Shown in pieces: positions 24,481 through 37,040 of a stretch of 64,000 nucleotides of DNA. The notes below the pieces were generated by a model. It was not told where the DNA came from, ran no database searches, and saw only the letters and a program-made list of their open reading frames with translations. The first letter of the stretch is position 1. Each line of letters begins with the position of its first letter. The stretch spans positions 2,220,501 to 2,284,500 of the forward strand of contig VICG01000011.1 in the NCBI GenBank assembly GCA_008692225.1. The letters are read 5' to 3'. This DNA is from Monilinia fructicola (Eukaryota; Ascomycota; Leotiomycetes; Helotiales; Sclerotiniaceae). The translations under genes were made by a program, and so were the position numbers.

Positions 24481-26138
24481 GATGACTTGTTTGCTTGCTA
24501 TGAAAAGAGACTGTGGGAAGTTGATGAGAATGGAATCGACCTCGATTCTTATGTACGAAAGCCCAAAATGATATCTTCAAGTGGCTGGCTGCTGTACAAC
24601 GACGGTGAGAAGGGCAAGCTGAAATACTGGGGGACAAAGATAATTTAAACTTTTCATCTCAAGACACGGGAAACAGAGCAGAGTTGTACCCCTCATCGTC
24701 GGTACGCGCTCACACGACATGAACATACTTTCTACCCCGAGAATAAAATTCCGAGCCCATAATAGGAATAGATTACCGTCGGACAAATGGGGAATTATTA
24801 GGTTACTTTAGCTCGTACTCTTATGCATTTCGAGAAGTTCGGAAATGCGAGTCGACAATATATTTCTGTAAATCTTCAAGGATTTGTCCAAAAGGAAGGG
24901 TTAGATTCTATTAGACTATCCATGGATGCGTTGAAACGAGCACCCCCTCCCCCAGTAGTTGTGTGGCTAGTCTGGATCGGGTATAGAGTTCTTGATGATA
25001 GACAGAACTATGCCCTTAGGAGTTGGGTTAGCTCTCCGATGTCTCCATTATGTGATCCCAGAAGATAACGGAATCGCGGATGCATAAACTATCCATCTCA
25101 GTGCGGGGGCAATAGTCTTCTACGTACAGTATAAAGTACTACTGTACAGTACACTGATAGACGAGACTAGTCGTACCCTAGTAGCGGAGCGAAAGGCCCA
25201 CCCCCGCATTCTTGAATAACCTTATCATATGAAACTGTGCTTGGTTGGTGTTAGTGGATGAGTGGATGAATGGATGAGTGGATGAGTGGGTGAGTGGGTG
25301 AGTGGATGAGTGGAGAGATGGATACTTGTACTATCGTTGTTGTAAGATCTTAGTTCTACTAGGATGCAACGATGTAACGATATCTCAGGTGATTCTCGAA
25401 GCCAAATACACCATGCTACCTTACTTTGGTTCCACGCCGCGAGATACCTTCCCTTGTTATCAGTCAGCCATGGAGATCGTACAAGGAAGGTTTCCCGAAC
25501 GTATAGCCACTATAGTGTATCAGTGTATCGTGATGCTGGTTGAGTAGCATCGAACCAACTAAATTGACACTATTGGAATTAATTACTGCGGGGTGTTATG
25601 CGCAGGTTTCTTGTGTTTGGTTATTTGATCATCACTCGCGGTGAATGGATATTCTCCGCGCTCTCCCACGTTTTCGAGCGTCTTATCCAAATCTGTTGTT
25701 TTTCTCCGTGGCATGCTTGATTCGAAGGTATCCTATGGCTCTTCTACCCTCTTTCTCTAGGTAAACTTCAGATGCGATACCTATAATTACCTACCTGGAT
25801 ATCAGCTACCTACCAACATACATCGATAGAGCGTTTTGATGACAAGGCGCAGCAGAACACATTGCTGTGTGAGTTGGAATAGGAATCAACTAATATATTA
25901 CATCACAATCCTAAGTATAATAATATACAAAACTCAAGCAGGTATCATAAACCAATTTTTCACCAGGATAATCTTTCCTACCCATTCACCCAACCACCCA
26001 ACCCATCTAGCCCCATTCCATCCCATGCCAACCCATCCTAGTCAATATGCCCTCAAATACACCCAGTGAGAGAACTCCGTTGATCGTACCAGACAAGATC
26101 CGTCCCAAAAAAAATTACCCTATTGAAAACAAGCCTCA
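24481..26138. other. Intergenic, no gene seen
   Basis: Sits between the monooxygenase start and the kinesin stop. It contains the GGATGAGT repeat described separately and several CTACCTACC-like runs near 25780-25815. Short frames here (for example 25302-25547) lack motifs. Confidence 0.5.
25246..25318 (+). repeat. GGATGAGT-type minisatellite
   Basis: About eight imperfect copies of GTGGATGA/GTGGGTGA in tandem. Units vary at one or two bases, so it is an old, partly diverged array. Confidence 0.85.
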
Positions 26139-28771
26139 TCACAAATCATCGTCACCCATATCCCACTTTCTAGTCGTCAATTTCCTAACCCTCTTAGTTG
26201 GACTTCCAGTACTAGCAGTATTCTTTTTGATTCTCAACTTTCCAGTCGCATTTTTAACATCAGCGACCTCGACATCGTCAACCTTCAATCTCGCCATACT
26301 TTCCCGCAATTCCAGAGCCTGATCTTCAGCATCGTTTGGAATGGGCGAAGCTGATTTATCCATAGCGTGCGTTCGACTCTCCATCAAAATCCTACTCGAA
26401 GGCTTTCGAGGTTTCGTCGGACTCCTGCTATTCAACTCCCTCTTCAATCTATCGACCTCTCTCAATAGCTTTGCATTCTCCATCTCGAGTCGCGCCGTCG
26501 CGTCGGTGATCTGATTCTCTTTATCCTCATCCCCATAAATACCTGCACTTAATCCTCGGACTAAGACTTCCACCTTACGGTCTCTCCATTCCTCTTCCCT
26601 CTCTCCGTGTTCTTCCAATCTCACCATCCACTTTCTACCCTCTTCTTGAATTCTTCTCTCCATTTCTTCAAAACATTCTTCTCGAATATCCATCTCTAAC
26701 TCCAACATTCTGTCTTCCATACTTTGAAGATGGGCTTCACTTTCCATCCTCAACCTCGTTTCACGCTCCAATTCAGCGCGTAAACCATCGATCTCCTCCG
26801 ACATGCGAGCAATCTGTAATGCTGCAATTTCCATGGTCTCGCGTTCCGTTTCGGTGGGGGTATGAGATGGTCCATCACGGTATCGAGGGTAAGTAGGAGA
26901 GACAGGGCAAGTCAATTCGGGATGCTTATCGGATGATTGAGAAGAGCCAAGGATCGTCGCCGTAATGGATGGTACTCGTGGAACTGTAATCTCTTTCGCC
27001 AAGGCGGAGTAGCGCAGGATCTGCGACGTAGCATTGAAGTCTCCAAGCGGATCAGCTGTGACAATCATGATTCCCCTCTGAGGATTTCGATGATGTGCGT
27101 TTAAAGAAGGCTTGGAGCCATTCAATGGAAACGAGTTGGAAAAGAGGAGTTCGGTGAGTTTGCATTGGCGAAATGGAACAAGATTTGGCTGTGTATGCCC
27201 GATTAATTCTGAAGTTTCTGTCAGAGCACGGGAGATCCGGACATACCTTATTTTCCACGTGTGACTGCATTTGTAAGCACTGCCCCAAATACATCAAACT
27301 CTCATTTATCTTCCCGGCCTCCGCCAATGTAGCACCAGCGGTTTTAGCATCTCTAGCTCTTTCACTTCCAGCCAAATCCACAACCGTAAGCGAACTTCCT
27401 CCCCAAGGACCTGGTGTTCTTGCTCGTCTTCTCTTCTTTACTTCCACGCAGAAGAATCCATGAGACCTAGAAGATGTACTGTTAGAATTAGTTCCCGCAA
27501 CTCTTCGTTCATTGAGACCAGCTTCCAAGACCATCAGCGCGTCTTTCATGCTACCACAAATAATTTTCCTTAATCCAGCCACTACCTTCCGGTCTGGGGA
27601 TTGTTCGGTGGGTTTGAATAGTAACGATCGCCTCCTAGATTCCTTTGTCGATTTGTTTGGTCCTGCAGGCATCAAAAGGTCGAATATTCGATCGTTATAA
27701 ACCTCATACATCGAAATCAAAATCGCGTATTCTGCATGGTGATCGACATCGACCGTGATACCCGTAATATCCGGACTACTTGGCATAGCTGAAGGTCTCG
27801 TAGGTATCGTTCGTCTCGGGGTAGGTTGGTAAGAATCGCCCTTTTGAGGTGTTTTAGCACTAATCATTTTCCTGGCTGCTGTTGCAGTAGCTTGCATAAA
27901 TGAAGGGATAAAGGAAGTCATCGATACTGTCGATTCTCCCGGAATTGGCACTGGCGCACATCCTGGTGTTCGGTTATCATCCTGGGGGACCACGATCCTG
28001 ATGCTCTTAGGACTTCCTGGTGTCTGAAATGGGGGCAAGTATGGATATAATTTGGCTGGGCTGGAGTGGTAGGGAAGAATGGGCACGCGTACCACCTGGG
28101 GTGTTGGCGCTCTTGAGCTGCCTCGAGATAAAGCGGGGTCGAAGTAATATGTATCTAGAAACATCTGCGCAGACATAATCTGAGCCTCCGATGGATCTGA
28201 CGATGCGATGGAGCCATTTAGTCCAGGGTGTGACTTGACATCAAGGATATTGTTATCAATGGAACGAAAGAGTAAATCTAGGGCAAGTTGAGTGAGACCA
28301 CGTTGAGTTCGCGATCCAAGAATGGTGTGACTCTGCGAAAGAAGTATTAGCATTCACTGGCGCTCCAAGGTATCAAACCACAATATAAACCTTTCCAGAG
28401 CCAGTGACTCCCAATGTAGCAAGCAATCCATCTCTACCCTCTCCACCCTCAGGACCCAGCACACCTTCGACCAGAGGCAACACGCCAGTCCCATGAAATA
28501 GATCCAACTGAGAACTCTCTTCTTCAAAGACTCGTGTGAATGCAAACTTCTCCACTGCCCTGCGTCTATTGTCATTTGGTGGATTTAACGTAATGTGGGT
28601 CGGAGATGCAGTTCCATCTTCAAGTTGTTCTTCAGTGGGTTCCTCAACCGTAAGAAAGCGGTCTGGTGTTGGCAAGGTGGGGTATAAGTGTTGAATTGAT
28701 AATTGAGGAGGTCTTAATCGTAAATAGACTTGAAAGAGTGAGGATTTTGAGTTTGTCGTTGGTGGTTCCAT
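26139..28771 (-). CDS. Kinesin-6-like motor protein
   Basis: Exons on the minus strand are 28771-28391, 28332-27247 and 27188-26139, all joining in phase 0, giving 838 residues. The motor domain is N-terminal. The P-loop is formed by splicing exon 1 to exon 2 and reads GVTGSGK/SHT. The GVTGSGK form, rather than GQTGSGK, is typical of the MKLP/Klp9 (kinesin-6) group. Switch I is NSNSTSSRSHGFF, switch II is VVDLAGSERA, and exon 3 starts with PFRQCKLTELLF. A long insert lies between strand regions (residues about 165-280, with many SP/TP sites), another kinesin-6 trait. After the motor comes a strongly predicted coiled coil (ERETMEIAALQIARMSEEID onward) and a basic tail (SPTKRVRKLTTRKW). Such motors act on the spindle midzone in anaphase. 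Group assignment is inferred from the P-loop and insert. Confidence 0.9.
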
Positions 28772-29622
28772 GATTGTGAGCCTGAAAAAGGGTCGTGATT
28801 CTTTTGGTGTTTCTAGACGCAGATCGCGGAAGGAGACTTAAGTAGTTGGTCGCGAAGCTTTATTGATGGTTAAGAAAAGTCTGGGGTAAACTGTTGCCCG
28901 GGTAACGAAGAAATTCTGACCAGCATCATCGATTGAAGAATGAAGAAACATGTGAAATTTATGTATGAAGATTACCGATATGCGGTCTACCCCTGACAAC
29001 ATAAGTAGCTAATTATAATAAGCTACGGAGGATAACAGGACAAGGTTCAAGGTATATATGTATATATATACATATGTGCATAGATAGTTCCTAGATGGTT
29101 TCTAAATAGTCTCTAGATAGTTTCGAAGGATTTTAGATGACCTCGGGAAGGAATTGAGATGGTACTGTCTATCCAACGATATGTACATAATGTCAATTGT
29201 TTCTAAATAATCTCTAGATGGTTTCAAAGCATCTTATTGATAAATGAAGGAGTGTAGATGGTCATTAGAGATCCAAATGCATAATTAATCGCCATTGTCT
29301 CTAAATACCTGCCTACCTGCCGACCGACCTACCTACCTAGCTAATCTTTAAATAGTTTGAGGCATCTATAAATGAATGAATATAGAGAGTCATTGGAAGC
29401 TGGAGTCCTTGTGTACAATCACAATTGTTTCTAAACACTTTAGATATCTCTAAATAGTTGTAAAGCATCTAAAATGAATGAAGAGAGATGATAATCACCT
29501 AAGTACCCAGTCACTACCTAGGTATCCATCCAAATACCTAATCACTATCCACTCACCCACTCACTCACAATTCATTTACTCAAGAGTAATATTAAGGACA
29601 TTTACTACTACTACTACTGCTT

Positions 29623-29662
<40 letters not shown>

Positions 29663-30039
29663 CACCACCACACTCACTCTACTACCATTTATTTTGCCTA
29701 CGAATCTTATCCATACCTTCAAAATCTTTCCGTTATGTCCCAGTCCAACTACCCACCCATCCACCCTACTTTCCCTTCAAGAAGTTCGAATTTAAAATAC
29801 AGTACCAACAAAAGAAAATCTTTCTAAAGTTCCTATTTGTATATGCCCCTCCATATAAATGCTGCCTCATGATCATCGTGATAAAAAGCAAAGGGGACCA
29901 AATTCTCTTTTTCCCACACATATAAAAACGCCTTTCACTCCTTTCACTCCACAAACCCAAACACCATATGCTAGGTATACAATCCCCCACTCCCTCTCCC
30001 ATTACTCCCTAGGTCGTACGCCACAGCAAATATTGCCTC
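28772..30039. other. Intergenic, repetitive
   Basis: Upstream region of the kinesin gene. Between 29085 and 29465, short units of the form TTTCTAAATAGTCTCTAGATAG recur several times with divergence (seen at 29095, 29200, 29345 and 29425). The CTA/CCA run is listed separately. No gene is seen. Confidence 0.5.
29603..29672 (+). repeat. (CTA)n/(CCA)n microsatellite
   Basis: A run of CTA units with one CTT interruption, passing into CCA units. The opposite strand reads as poly-Val, which is a repeat artefact. Confidence 0.9.
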
Positions 30040-32661
30040 CTAAGTTTCTGCACTCTTTATTTTCTTTTTTGAGAAGAATGTTCCGCCTCTCTTGGGTAAT
30101 ACTTCCCCATTCGCAATTGCTCTTTCTTCCGCGTAACCTTTCCTTCGTTCTGCTCTCCGTGCCTCAATGGTTTCCTGACTGATATGCCCGAAGCCATTCC
30201 TTCGTCGGAAGCATGCATCCATAAGTCCATTGGCGTCGACTATCTTTCGGGGGATGGTTTGTACCACTTGAAAGATCTCCATGGGGTCTGAAACTGCCTT
30301 GATCTCTTGTTCTCCTACCTTGAAAATTGCTAGAGCTATGCGAAAAAGAGTCTTTGATCCTTCGAAGAAAAAGCTGTCCCAAACGCGTAATGTAGTTTCA
30401 ATTGGAAGGGTTCCGATAAAGCATGACATGAACCAAGCTGTAGTACATAATGTGATGGGAGGAAGGCGCATGGAAAGCCTCCCATCCCCTGCCGTACCGT
30501 CGAGTTCTCCCCCAATCTTCCCCCATATTGCTGGCATCGATTCCTTGATACTAGTCATCAACACGCCCAGATCTACATTTGCGCCTTCCAGGTTCACCTC
30601 ATGGGTTCCTGGCAAGTAGACTCTTGTGATGATGTTCAACATCCAAAAGCTCTTCTCTTCATCCATGAACAGTAACAACAAACCGGCCAAAAAGTTCAGA
30701 CTCTGACAATACCCTATTCTAGGGTTATAAATACTAAAGGCTTGTAACACTCTCCGCAATGATTTTAACATAGGAGTCTCTGGCTCCTTGATACTCGGTT
30801 GGCTGTTCCGTTTTTCAGATACCGGAGGGGGATCTGGTTTGAACTTGATATTATCCGGGAACGTGCGATTGAGATCCCGCTCAATGATTTCGTCATCCGT
30901 TTCATTAACCCCGCCTGCCGCTGCCTGCTTCACTAAACTGTCATAAACACCATAGTGTTTGCTAACCATGGCGGGACCACCAGCGTACCAGAACCAGGCC
31001 TCTCCTCGCCAGTCAGGTGGGATTCCTTTACGAACGAAACGTTTGACCTTTGCTGACTTTGGTGGAAACCGGATGGGTTTGTCGGTAATCAAATTATGAT
31101 CCTTGAGCAGCAACACCCACTTCTTTCGTCTTCGCTCAACATACTCGTTATACGGCCCACTCCACGCTTCATATTCTTCCAATGAAACATATTGCGTCTT
31201 TTTCTTGAACCCATACCTATCTCTGGCTGGGTCCGACGGATTTTCTAGTGGCGGCGTCACCGCGTGCGGTTGTAAAGAAACCTCCCCATCCTTCTGCGAC
31301 ATCCCAGCACCATCAAGTTCCTTCGATCCTGACAAATCCCCTGGAGTAGGATTTGGGGTCGCCGCCAGATTTTGTGCATCGACAGGTTTGACATGAAACA
31401 TTTCCGTAGAACCCCGAATTGATAGTTGCGACGCCCCAAGAGTAGGAGGAGGCACAAGGGAGTCATCCATTACCTCTTCTAACTTCGAATATCTCCTCTC
31501 CGAGGTAGGTGACATTGGTCGAACCTTATCATCTTCGTCGAATATCTCCTCCTGGTAAGAAGCCCTGGGGTTAACTTCCGCCCCGATTTCTAGAAGCTTA
31601 TCCTCCAAATCATTATCTTCGACTCCCGAATCCAAAAATCCACCTTCGTACATGCCAATTGCATCATCTACACTCATCCCCTCGTCTTTTCCCCCAAAGA
31701 AAGAAGTACGTGAACTGCTTTTCGTTATGACACTGCTCCGTTCTGTGCCGCTTGTTCCAAAATAACTCGAACTTGTCGTTAAAGCAGATCTGAAGCTTGC
31801 TCTGACTTCTTCATCATCAAAGTTTGGTGGGCGAATTGGGGGGTCGCGTCGATATAAGGACGAGTTATTACTTTCGGGTCTATTGATTCCTGTTCGTGGC
31901 CGAAAGGTCCCTTGGGGGAGATTGCGCTGTCTTGCATTATTGAGATCGGCAGTATGGTAGTCTGGGATCGACGCGGATGGGCGTAGTGTAGGTACCGGTG
32001 CAGGGAATGGTTGAGCGGATTGTGATGAGGAGGATGAAAGTCCTCGATCCCTTGAACTGAAATCCGACCCATCAATTATTGTTTGCTCCTCTCGTCGTGA
32101 TTCATTATGAAATATCGAGGTATGGATTAAAGGGCTGGGCGATTCATTTCGCTTCCGTAGACTTGTTTGCCGTGGCCTCGAGAAATTGTCTACAACCTTA
32201 TCTGGGGTCCGCCGGCCAGTTGACGAATGCGATCGCACATTACTCAGTTGTCGCAAGCGTGAGGCCTCTGAAGGCTTTCTTCGGAGAGTCGGGGGTGGAG
32301 GAGTATAGGATGGAGCAGTGTAGGATCGGGGTGCTTCGTGGGGTGCTGGATGATGTGATGTGGATGGTCTTTGCGGTGGAAGGGGGGGATTTTGACCGAG
32401 AGGGTTGACTGGCAAAAAACGTTCTCGAGCCGATGGTGTTGGTGATCGAGGTGAAAATGGCAATGTGCCATTTCCAGACCTATGAGAATTGACCGCTAAA
32501 TCTGAAGCTTTGGATGAAGCCCTGGGTCTCGTTGGATATAGACTGAATTTCTGACTCCGCTGTTGTCTGATCTGCATATGCGGACTCCTGTTATCCATAT
32601 TGTTGGCAATGGGGGAAGACGTTTCGACACCAAAATATCCATTTGCCATGTTCATCGTCAT
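30040..32661 (-). CDS. TBC-domain Rab GTPase-activating protein
   Basis: RabGAPs switch off Rab GTPases on membranes. One uninterrupted exon; the ATG at 32661 (MTMNMANGYFGVETS) is chosen, giving 873 residues. The open frame runs 30 codons further upstream but without another ATG, and a 5' UTR intron is possible there. Residues 1 to about 480 are disordered, rich in Ser, Pro and Arg with many phosphosite-like motifs. The TBC domain follows, starting RKGIPPDWRGEAWFWYAGG. It carries both catalytic fingers: IERDLNRTF (the IxxDxxR arginine finger) and GYCQSLNFLAG (the YxQ glutamine finger). It then continues through WFMSCFIGTLPIETTLRVWD. The C-terminus is basic (KRGGTFFSKKKIKSAET). The layout resembles the Gyp3/Msb3 type, but the exact Rab target cannot be assigned from sequence alone. 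Confidence 0.92.
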   Translation of the reverse strand: MTMNMANGYFGVETSSPIANNMDNRSPHMQIRQQRSQKFSLYPTRPRASSKASDLAVNSHRSGNGTLPFSPRSPTPSARERFLPVNPLGQNPPLPPQRPSTSHHPAPHEAPRSYTAPSYTPPPPTLRRKPSEASRLRQLSNVRSHSSTGRRTPDKVVDNFSRPRQTSLRKRNESPSPLIHTSIFHNESRREEQTIIDGSDFSSRDRGLSSSSSQSAQPFPAPVPTLRPSASIPDYHTADLNNARQRNLPQGTFRPRTGINRPESNNSSLYRRDPPIRPPNFDDEEVRASFRSALTTSSSYFGTSGTERSSVITKSSSRTSFFGGKDEGMSVDDAIGMYEGGFLDSGVEDNDLEDKLLEIGAEVNPRASYQEEIFDEDDKVRPMSPTSERRYSKLEEVMDDSLVPPPTLGASQLSIRGSTEMFHVKPVDAQNLAATPNPTPGDLSGSKELDGAGMSQKDGEVSLQPHAVTPPLENPSDPARDRYGFKKKTQYVSLEEYEAWSGPYNEYVERRRKKWVLLLKDHNLITDKPIRFPPKSAKVKRFVRKGIPPDWRGEAWFWYAGGPAMVSKHYGVYDSLVKQAAAGGVNETDDEIIERDLNRTFPDNIKFKPDPPPVSEKRNSQPSIKEPETPMLKSLRRVLQAFSIYNPRIGYCQSLNFLAGLLLLFMDEEKSFWMLNIITRVYLPGTHEVNLEGANVDLGVLMTSIKESMPAIWGKIGGELDGTAGDGRLSMRLPPITLCTTAWFMSCFIGTLPIETTLRVWDSFFFEGSKTLFRIALAIFKVGEQEIKAVSDPMEIFQVVQTIPRKIVDANGLMDACFRRRNGFGHISQETIEARRAERRKGYAEERAIANGEVLPKRGGTFFSKKKIKSAET

Positions 32662-33707
32662 GGCCAAGCTCTTCAAAGTCCTTATCGTAGATATTCCATC
32701 TAAACTTCCGTTCCCCTTGTTAACAAAGTGGTAGCAATCAAATCCACACACCTCTCCAGGTCTATGACCTGGATTGTATTTGAAGGAACCCTTTACTGAT
32801 TGAATCTGTCAACATCAAAGCAAAGCAAATATTCTTTCCCCCGAGGTTAATTAACTTTCTTTCTAGAGAAGAAAGAGGTTGGTTTCGGTGGTGGTGGTGG
32901 TGGTAGTACGATTATGTTGTGGAATAGTAAATAGCAGTTGATATGGGCATTCGGCGAAGTTTCGAGTCCTTTGAGGTATCCGTGTGTACCTGTATTATCA
33001 CCAATCTCAAAATTAAAGAGCAATTTCTTGCAATGATGTTCCAGATATTCCAATATCTCGATGATCGTAATTCACTTGTGTGTCTCCAATGTTTCAAATA
33101 CCAGATTTGATTTCAATGTATGAACGAGCGAGGATAAGAATGGAATGAGAATGAGTAAGGAACCTTGGAAGAGTAAGAATATGAGTGTGAGTGTGAGTGC
33201 GAGTGTGAGAATGGGGAAGAAAAAGAGTATCAGAATGAAGATGAAGATGAAGATGAAGATGAGAGAAGGACAAGAATGGAAGAATTATGCGTTAAAAAGT
33301 GGATTCATTGAGGATCAACCAGCAGTACTTGAATTTAATTGATTAGTATTTGATTTGATTGATTGAAGGATTGTTTGTTTTGTGTGTGAGTGAATGAGTG
33401 TGTGAATGAGAGTGTGTGTATGTGTGTAAGTGCGTGTGTGTATATGTAGATGTGTATATCTGAGTATATCTGTGTACTCTGTATGAAAAGTATATGAAGA
33501 CTTGTGAAGGATTGTGAAAACGAAAGAGAGGATTTTGATTGCAAGTATTGTATATGTATAGTAATAAATAATATAGTAATAAAAATAATAGTAATTATTG
33601 CACTTTGTAGGAGTAATTGTGATAATAGTATCTAGTAGTTGTATCCAATATAAAAGTGGTAAAAATGATCAAAGCAGTCAAAGTAGTCAAAATGGTTCTG
33701 TATGGAG
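32662..33707. other. Intergenic, simple-sequence rich
   Basis: Upstream of the RabGAP. It holds (GGT)n near 32888-32904, GTGAGT repeats at 33180-33215, (GAAGAT)n at 33236-33262, and GTGTGTA-like repeats at 33380-33450. Frames in this stretch encode only repeat peptides. Confidence 0.55.
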
Positions 33708-33709
33708 TA

Positions 33710-33882
33710 AGTCGCCTACCCTACTTCTCGCCACCCCCCCCATTTGGCCAACATTTCACACCAAAAACGGCCATTTTAACGTATTTATAACTCTACGAAA
33801 AATAAATATATATTTTTTGAAATTTTAATTAGAGCTTCTATATATAATCATTAATAAATTTTGAAAATCTTAAATTTTTGCG
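33710..33882 (+). repeat. Left terminal inverted repeat of the palindromic element
   Basis: 173 bases, ending at the ATTTTTGCG motif. It includes a C8 run and the CCATTTTAACGTATTT block. It pairs with 34385-34557 in reverse. Confidence 0.9.
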
Positions 33883-34384
33883 AATTTTTTTATAAAAAAT
33901 TATAAAAGATTATTAGAAAAATTAAAATTCTAATTTTCGATTTGTATGTAAATCCCATACAAAATCAAAAATCTTTAAAAAAAGTTATATTTATTTAATA
34001 AAAATAGCTAAAAATAATCTAAAAATTTTTCAAAGAATCTTAAAGCTAATTTAAATTGAAATATATTATTTTAATAATATACTTATTATTTATAATAAAT
34101 GTTTAATATAGATTCTTAGATTTTAACGATAAAATTTTAGGTAAAAAATTTCTAATTTCAATTTACTCAATAGTTTTAAATTATTATATATATTTTAAAT
34201 AGCTTATTTACTATATATTGATTAACAAATTCTATAAAAATTTATAGATTATTTTTAATTATTTTCGTTTTTAGAAATTATAAATATTTATTTCAAAGTT
34301 TCAATTTTGTATGTGATTTCCATACAAATCCAAAACCGAAAATTCTAATTTTCTATAATCTTTTATTACTCTTTATAAAAAAAT

Positions 34385-34557
34385 CGCAAAAATTTAAGAT
34401 TTTCAGAATCTATTAATAATTATATATAGAAGCTCTAATTAAAATTTAAAAAATATATATTTATTTTTCGTAGAGTTATAAAATACGTTAAAATGGCCGT
34501 TTTTGGTGTGAAATGCTGGCCAAATGGGGGGGGTGGCGAGAAGTAGGGTAGGCGACT
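34385..34557 (-). repeat. Right terminal inverted repeat of the palindromic element
   Basis: Reverse complement of 33710-33882. It has scattered substitutions (for example CCAACATT on the left against CCAGCATT on the right) and one-base length differences in T and A runs. It keeps the same C8 run. Confidence 0.9.
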
Positions 34558-34948
34558 TAAGTAAATAGATGTTCACGGGTCAAGCATCTGGGCAACAATA
34601 ATAAATAATAAATAATAAATTCTTGTTTGTATTTGAGTAAAAAAGAAGCTTAATAATCAAAAAGTAATACATACCGTAAGTGATATTGTAAAATATTAAG
34701 TAATCAACCTGATGATAATTTGAATATTATTATAGTACAGTAAGTAGTAGGTGGTCGGGTATGATGTCTGTGTTTCTTTTGAGATCCACTCTTTTAATTC
34801 AAAGATGAAAGAAAATCAAGATGAGAGAGAAGTTAAAAGGTAACTGGAATTAAGGTTAAAGAAAGCAAAGAGGTAAGCAGGTAGACCCGTGGACAGGTGA
34901 CGAGGTAAATAATGATCAAATCATAATGAATGTATAATTAATTATTCA

Positions 34949-34982
34949 TTATAATTATAATTATAATTATAATTATAATTAT
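34949..34982. repeat. (AATTAT)n hexanucleotide repeat
   Basis: Five to six near-perfect units, self-complementary in part. Confidence 0.85.
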
Positions 34983-37040
34983 CCAGTAATTATTTTATAG
35001 ATCATTCATTATCAATGAGAGTAGGGTGAAGGTATCCAACCATGGATAAAAGCGTAAAGATGCGAAGATGTGCAGAGCACTCCCTTCGTAAAGGAGACGA
35101 GAGTATTATTAAGAATAAATAAATGAATCAATTAATCAATGAACTACTTAATTAATGAAATCATTACGAATAAATAAAATAATCATACTCGAGTATAGTA
35201 GATCCAATCTCTCAAATTCTAAAAAGAAAATGTTTCGGAGATTCTCTCATTTAATTATCCAGTTCATTTGTTTCGTGATATGAATAAATGAATGGTCAAA
35301 GCAGGAGGGAGTCACTCCACGAGGGCAAATACTATATCAACCAACATTCACGAAATACCAAGGGAAGTGTTGAAGTAATGGGATGAATCATATATAACAA
35401 ATACTCTCAACGTTTATATAAGAGAACCTGGAACCTGGAATACGACAGTATTGCCTAGGTAGTGAAATAACCAATCAAAGACTTGGAATATAAATCATAC
35501 ATCACATGTAGAGTATAATATAATGATAGCAAGTACCCGTGGAACGTAGAATTTATATAAAAGAATCCTTAAAGCGTTGCAGGTGGTTGAATAATCAATG
35601 AAAGCTTCAAACTTCGATAATATATCCCACTCAACTACTACTCCGTATACTGGATGCATAATAACATCATCAAGTCCCGCCCTATGATGTTATTCTAACC
35701 AGGTATATGATCCTTTTCTTACTCCGTCCTTGAATCGTTCTTGTTGCTCTATTATCCTTTATTATACTTTCCAAGGTTATTCTACTCTATTATACTTCTT
35801 GTGCTACCTAAGGTTATGTATGTATCAGATATTTCACACAATAACGGTTCTACTTATTAGGATTGTAAGTACCTAGATGCCACCTTTCGGTACATCCATG
35901 GATACTACGGAATAGACATCTCTGGTGGTAAGAAGTAGCTGGAGGTAACCTTACCTAGATATCCAGATGAAGGATCTCCAGGGTGATTCGACTACTTTTT
36001 GCTGTGGTAAGGCTGCCTACTCTGTATAAACAATAGGACTGCCATATTATCTATCATGTGATTACATCATCAGACTTCACATCACCATACAAATAAATCA
36101 TCTGGATGCAACTACGCGAGGAGGTATATATACGAGTGAGTACCGAGTGAGTACCTAGGTCGTATATATATAAACATAACTCAATACCTACTACAACACC
36201 TACCGCCTATCATCTACCTCCAACCCATCCAAAAGATCAATCAATCGCCTAAACAATCATCATCATCTTCTTCAAACCACATCTACACATCTACACCCCT
36301 ACATTTTCTTAATAGTCATATCATCAACCTCAACTAGTTTTCTTCATCATGCACTTTGTACTCTGCAGAAAAAGAAAAGTAAAATTGTCATCAATCTTAT
36401 TTTGATGTTCCCATACAACCCCCCTGGTTGGATGCTTTTGGCCAAGACTTTATATTGTGTCTGAGTGTCTGAGTGTCTAAATGTCTGAGTGTCCAAATGT
36501 CTAAGTGTCTAAGTGTCAAGTGTTGGAAAGGTGGAAAGGTTTAAAGGAAATGCCGGCCGGGAAGATGGGAGGGAGAAAAATGGGATAGGATGGATGGATG
36601 GATGGATGGATGAGATTTATATGAAGAAGAGAGAGGGGACGGAGTAAAAGAAGAATTGGATTGTATAACTATTTACCTAGGTAGTATCCATGGATCTTCT
36701 AACTATCTCCAGCTACTATAGCCGAAGAATTATACTACAAGCGAGAATATCTACCTGGTATAAATTCACATCTATAGATCTTCAGCTATTATATACCTCT
36801 GTAGATACCTACTACCTAAAGGTAGCTACTTGTAAGTAGCTGGAGTATCTATATGATATCAATACCGTAATTATCTATAAAATACATACAGATGCTCGAT
36901 AAACTAAAACCCTTATTATAAAATGATTTTTAACAAGATGTTGTATCTAATCTAAATCTCTTCCTTATATTACTCTCCATTATCCCATTGTCCAATTGTC
37001 CATCCATCCATCTCATTCATTATCCCATTATCCTATCCTC

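Larger units (their letters stand above)
33710..34557. mobile_element. Near-palindromic 848-bp MITE-like element with TA target duplication
   Basis: The element starts AGTCGCCTACCC and ends with the exact reverse complement, GGGTAGGCGACT. A TA lies directly outside each end (33708-33709 and 34558-34559), which is the target duplication of Tc1/mariner and pogo/Fot1 elements. The outer 173 bases of each arm match almost base for base, with only a handful of differences including single-base indels. Inward the arms stay recognisably complementary but increasingly diverged, almost to the centre near 34134. The inside is extremely AT-rich and has no open frame of use, so no transposase is encoded. 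It must depend on a relative elsewhere. The superfamily call rests on TA and the AGT terminus. Confidence 0.85.

Noticed and set aside
33145..33544. Lys/Met-rich plus frame and Thr/His-rich minus frame
   Set aside because: They come from GAAGAT and GTGTGT repeats.
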